From Sulfitobacter maritimus (GTDB taxonomy: Bacteria > Pseudomonadota > Alphaproteobacteria > Rhodobacterales > Rhodobacteraceae), in the NCBI RefSeq assembly GCF_013346665.1, contig NZ_JABVBB010000038.1, positions 527,164-591,163 on the forward strand: a DNA stretch of 64,000 bases, given 5' to 3'. This document shows positions 62,001 to 64,000 of this stretch, piece by piece (position 1 is the stretch's first letter; every line of letters begins with the position of its first letter). A program made the translations under genes and the position numbers. The notes beneath the pieces are model-generated. The model searched no databases and was not told where the DNA came from. It saw only the letters and a program-made list of their open reading frames with translations.

Positions 62001-63523
62001 TTCTCCAACAACATCCGCAAGGCTTCGGCCAGTTCCGCTTGCCGGTAGGGCTTGCGCAGAATGGCGAATTCCTCGGCCTCAGTGCCCTGCAAGACTTTTT
62101 CTGAAAATCCCGACGTGATCAATATCCGCAGGTCGGGCATGCTCTGTGCAACCCGTCTCGCCAAGGCATGGCCAGACAGTTCGCCGGGCATCACCAGATC
62201 GGTAAAGACTATATCTATGTCATTCCGTGTTTGGAGGATTGCCCAAGCGGCATCACCCGTCGTTGCAGTGACACATTCAAAGCCAAGCGCTTTGAGACGC
62301 GTCTCCGACAGGCGCAGCACCATCGGGTCATCTTCGACCAGCAACACCCGCAGCCCCGCGCCGATGCCGTCGTTCTGCGCCGCGTCTTGTTCATGCTCCG
62401 GGCTCTGTGCCGCTGCTGTCACCAGCGCCGGGAAATAGAGGCTGATCGTCGTCCCTTTGCCCAGTTCACTGTATATTGCGATATGTCCGCCGGATTGCTT
62501 GATGAAGCCATAGACCATCGACAGCCCCAAGCCGGTTCCTTGCCCCACAGGTTTGGTGGAAAAGAACGGCTCCATTGCGCGGGTTCGGGTTTCAGACGTC
62601 ATGCCTTCGCCGGTGTCCGCGATGGACAGGCGGATATAGTCGCCCATGTCGATGCCAATTTCCTGCGCGACATAGGTGTCATCCAGCCGCATGTTGCGCG
62701 TCTCCAGCGTCAGCTTGCCGCCCGATGGCATGGCGTCTTGTGCATTCAAGGCGATGTTCAAGACGGCCGTTTGAAGTTGCGATGCATCAACCCGCGCCTG
62801 CCATAGATCGGGGGCGAAATCGGTTTCCACTGTGATATGCGCCCCAATCGTCCGAGAGAGCATCGCCACGGCCTTGGCCACTTCGCCGTTCAGATCAATC
62901 ACCTCTGAATTCAACGTGGTTTTACGGGCAAAGGCCATGAGCCGCGATGTTAGATCGGCCCCGACCTCCGCCGCTTCCAGCGCATCCGAAATCAATGCGC
63001 CGCTTTTCTCGGAGGTCTCGGACATTTCCAACAGTTCGAGATTGCCGATGACCACAGTGAGCAGGTTGTTAAAGTCATGGGCAATGCCGCCTGTCATCTG
63101 GCCAATCGCGTCCATCCGCTGAGATCGGGCGGTCGCTTCTTCGGCGGCCTTGCGGCGGGAAAGGTCGTGCATGATCCCCACGAAGGCAACCTCCCCCGCG
63201 ATATCGGCACGGCCCACCGAGAGATGCAGCGGAAAGACACTGCCATCCGCCCGCAGACCTTCGACATCGCGCCCAATCCCGATGATCCGCTTCTCCCCGG
63301 TGTCAAGGTGATGGCTCAGAAAGCCGTCGTGTTGTGCGGCCATGTCCTGCGGCATCAACACGCGCACGTTCTGTCCGACCAGCGCATCCGCCGCATGACC
63401 AAACAGCGCCGCGGCGGCTTTGTTCACCCGCAGGATATTGCCCCGATGATCCGACACAACCATCGCATCGACCGCAGCATCCAAAAGCGCGAGCAGGACG
63501 GGGCTTTCGTCATTAATCTTCAT
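61997..63523 (-). CDS. Hybrid sensor kinase with FixL-like PAS domain
   Basis: A 508-residue hybrid kinase: PAS (about 8-120), HisKA with phospho-His149 (GGIAHDFNNLL), HATPase with N260 (LNIALNAQDAM) and GQGTGLGLS, then a receiver (about 392-508) with Asp442 in FTDLVMPG. In the PAS domain, His65 in AQHDGFL aligns with the haem-ligand His of FixL, and IIGIGR (80-85) matches the FixL segment whose Arg contacts bound oxygen. No membrane helix is seen, so it is a soluble sensor. ATG 63523 is chosen as the nearest start to the PAS domain. Confidence 0.87.
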   Translation of the reverse strand: MKINDESPVLLALLDAAVDAMVVSDHRGNILRVNKAAAALFGHAADALVGQNVRVLMPQDMAAQHDGFLSHHLDTGEKRIIGIGRDVEGLRADGSVFPLHLSVGRADIAGEVAFVGIMHDLSRRKAAEEATARSQRMDAIGQMTGGIAHDFNNLLTVVIGNLELLEMSETSEKSGALISDALEAAEVGADLTSRLMAFARKTTLNSEVIDLNGEVAKAVAMLSRTIGAHITVETDFAPDLWQARVDASQLQTAVLNIALNAQDAMPSGGKLTLETRNMRLDDTYVAQEIGIDMGDYIRLSIADTGEGMTSETRTRAMEPFFSTKPVGQGTGLGLSMVYGFIKQSGGHIAIYSELGKGTTISLYFPALVTAAAQSPEHEQDAAQNDGIGAGLRVLLVEDDPMVLRLSETRLKALGFECVTATTGDAAWAILQTRNDIDIVFTDLVMPGELSGHALARRVAQSMPDLRILITSGFSEKVLQGTEAEEFAILRKPYRQAELAEALRMLLEN

Positions 63524-64000
63524 GCGGGGGGTCCGTTTGGTTTGACGTGTCGGATAACAAATGCGCTCTAGCGGTAGCATGCAAGCGATTGGATGTCGTC
63601 AAAGAGCGCCGGGTTGGAGAGTGAATAAAGGTCTTTGGCATGGTCTATGGCGCGGCCCCTGACTGACGCTTATTGCTATCAGGCGTATCCGGGAGGGTGC
63701 ATTGATCTGGATCAAAGGGGGGCTTCGGTGTGCCGCTTGTGTGTCGCCGCCCCATCGCAGTGCGGTGAGTCTCCGCGCCCCTGCACAGATTCGCTCCAAT
63801 TTGAGCCAAACCAAGCCTTAATCGACGTCACGTTCCCAATAGTATGCAGCAAAAACAGTATCTTACCTCCTAGTTCCCAAAAATCCGCGATTTTCTGAAT
63901 TTTCTGCTTGCGGGTTTTGGTCACTAACACTAGAACCCCCCTTACCGGCGGCGCAGCGATGCACCAACGGGGCGCCAGACGGGGCGGACGGAAGCGGAGA
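63524..64000. other. Gene-free right end of the window
   Basis: No convincing gene lies here. A frame at 63635-63898 (+) contains the Fnr box and looks like chance. Beyond 63720 the DNA becomes more AT-rich for about 200 bp and no repeat or tRNA is seen. It probably holds the kinase promoter and the upstream region of a gene beyond the window. Confidence 0.5.
63702..63715 (-). promoter_or_regulatory. Perfect Fnr/FixK box upstream of the hybrid kinase
   Basis: TTGAT-CTGG-ATCAA is a perfect consensus. On the leftward strand a GATAGCAATA-like -10 lies at 63671-63680 in the position expected for -41.5 activation, so the kinase may be FixK-controlled (leader about 144 nt). A gene to the right of the window is the other possible target. 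Confidence 0.6.

Noticed and set aside
63635..63898. An 87-codon plus-strand frame near the right end
   Set aside because: The perfect Fnr box falls inside it, no ribosome site precedes it, and its composition is not that of its neighbours.
1..64000. CRISPR array, prophage or complete insertion sequence
   Set aside because: No regularly spaced short repeats, phage structural genes or transposase were seen on either strand.

Overview
The window is GC-rich, densely coded alphaproteobacterial chromosome. It most likely comes from the Roseobacter group of Rhodobacteraceae, Sulfitobacter-like. The reasons are gene content and neighbourhoods typical of that group: a petP/petR pair, an NDUFA9-like protein next to uppP, gltD/gltB with GFA-family genes, TRAP transporters, and nirK-nirV with pseudoazurin. 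This assignment is inference from gene content; no search was run.

Layout. 0-5.7 kb: dapF, tRNA-Lys, a polyamine-type ABC importer and tRNA-Leu. 5.8-14.7 kb: an NDUFA9-like reductase with uppP, then gltD, two GFA-family genes and gltB. 14.7-15.2 kb and 22.4-23.0 kb: gene-free stretches holding four copies of one repeat with terminal inverted repeats. 15.2-22.4 kb: SGNH lipoprotein, mtgA, a GST, queG, a lone HyuA-type protein, msrA/msrB and a DMT exporter. 23.0-26.8 kb: HU and the adenine-salvage pair amn-ade. 26.9-37.6 kb: an exopolysaccharide region (glycosyltransferase, Wza-like lipoprotein, sugar-phosphate transferase, CapD-type dehydratase, YjbH, YjbF, and ExoD after an unrelated SDR). 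37.6-43 kb: dxs-ispA-xseB, petR/petP and ilvE. 43-51.5 kb: a compact gene set for import and breakdown of 5-oxoproline or a related (possibly D-) compound: PxpABC, TRAP transporter, BASS-like carrier, DadA-like dehydrogenase and a divergent Asp/Glu-racemase-like gene. 51.5-54 kb: a YcaQ-family glycosylase, a LacI regulator and tRNA-Arg.

54.2-63.7 kb is the most interesting part: a low-oxygen and nitrite-respiration module. It holds DUF6522, an unlisted 57-residue ORF coupled to nnrU, a YbaN-like protein, pseudoazurin, an NnrR/Dnr-type Crp regulator, a DUF1858 protein, nirK-nirV, a HemG-like flavodoxin, a FixK-type Crp regulator, an OmpR-type response regulator and a hybrid histidine kinase whose PAS domain carries FixL-like haem-pocket residues. 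The last three match the hybrid-FixL / FxkR / FixK cascade described in Rhizobium etli. Three 7-bp direct repeats at exact 10-bp spacing lie just upstream of a possible fixK -10 element, where an OmpR-type activator would bind. Six Fnr/NnrR-type boxes are visible: TTGCG-type at nirK, DUF1858 and nnrU; TTGAT-type at pseudoazurin and upstream of the kinase; and a hybrid box before the HemG-like gene. The two Crp proteins differ at a key recognition-helix residue, so a two-regulator code can be proposed. No nor or nos genes are in the window.
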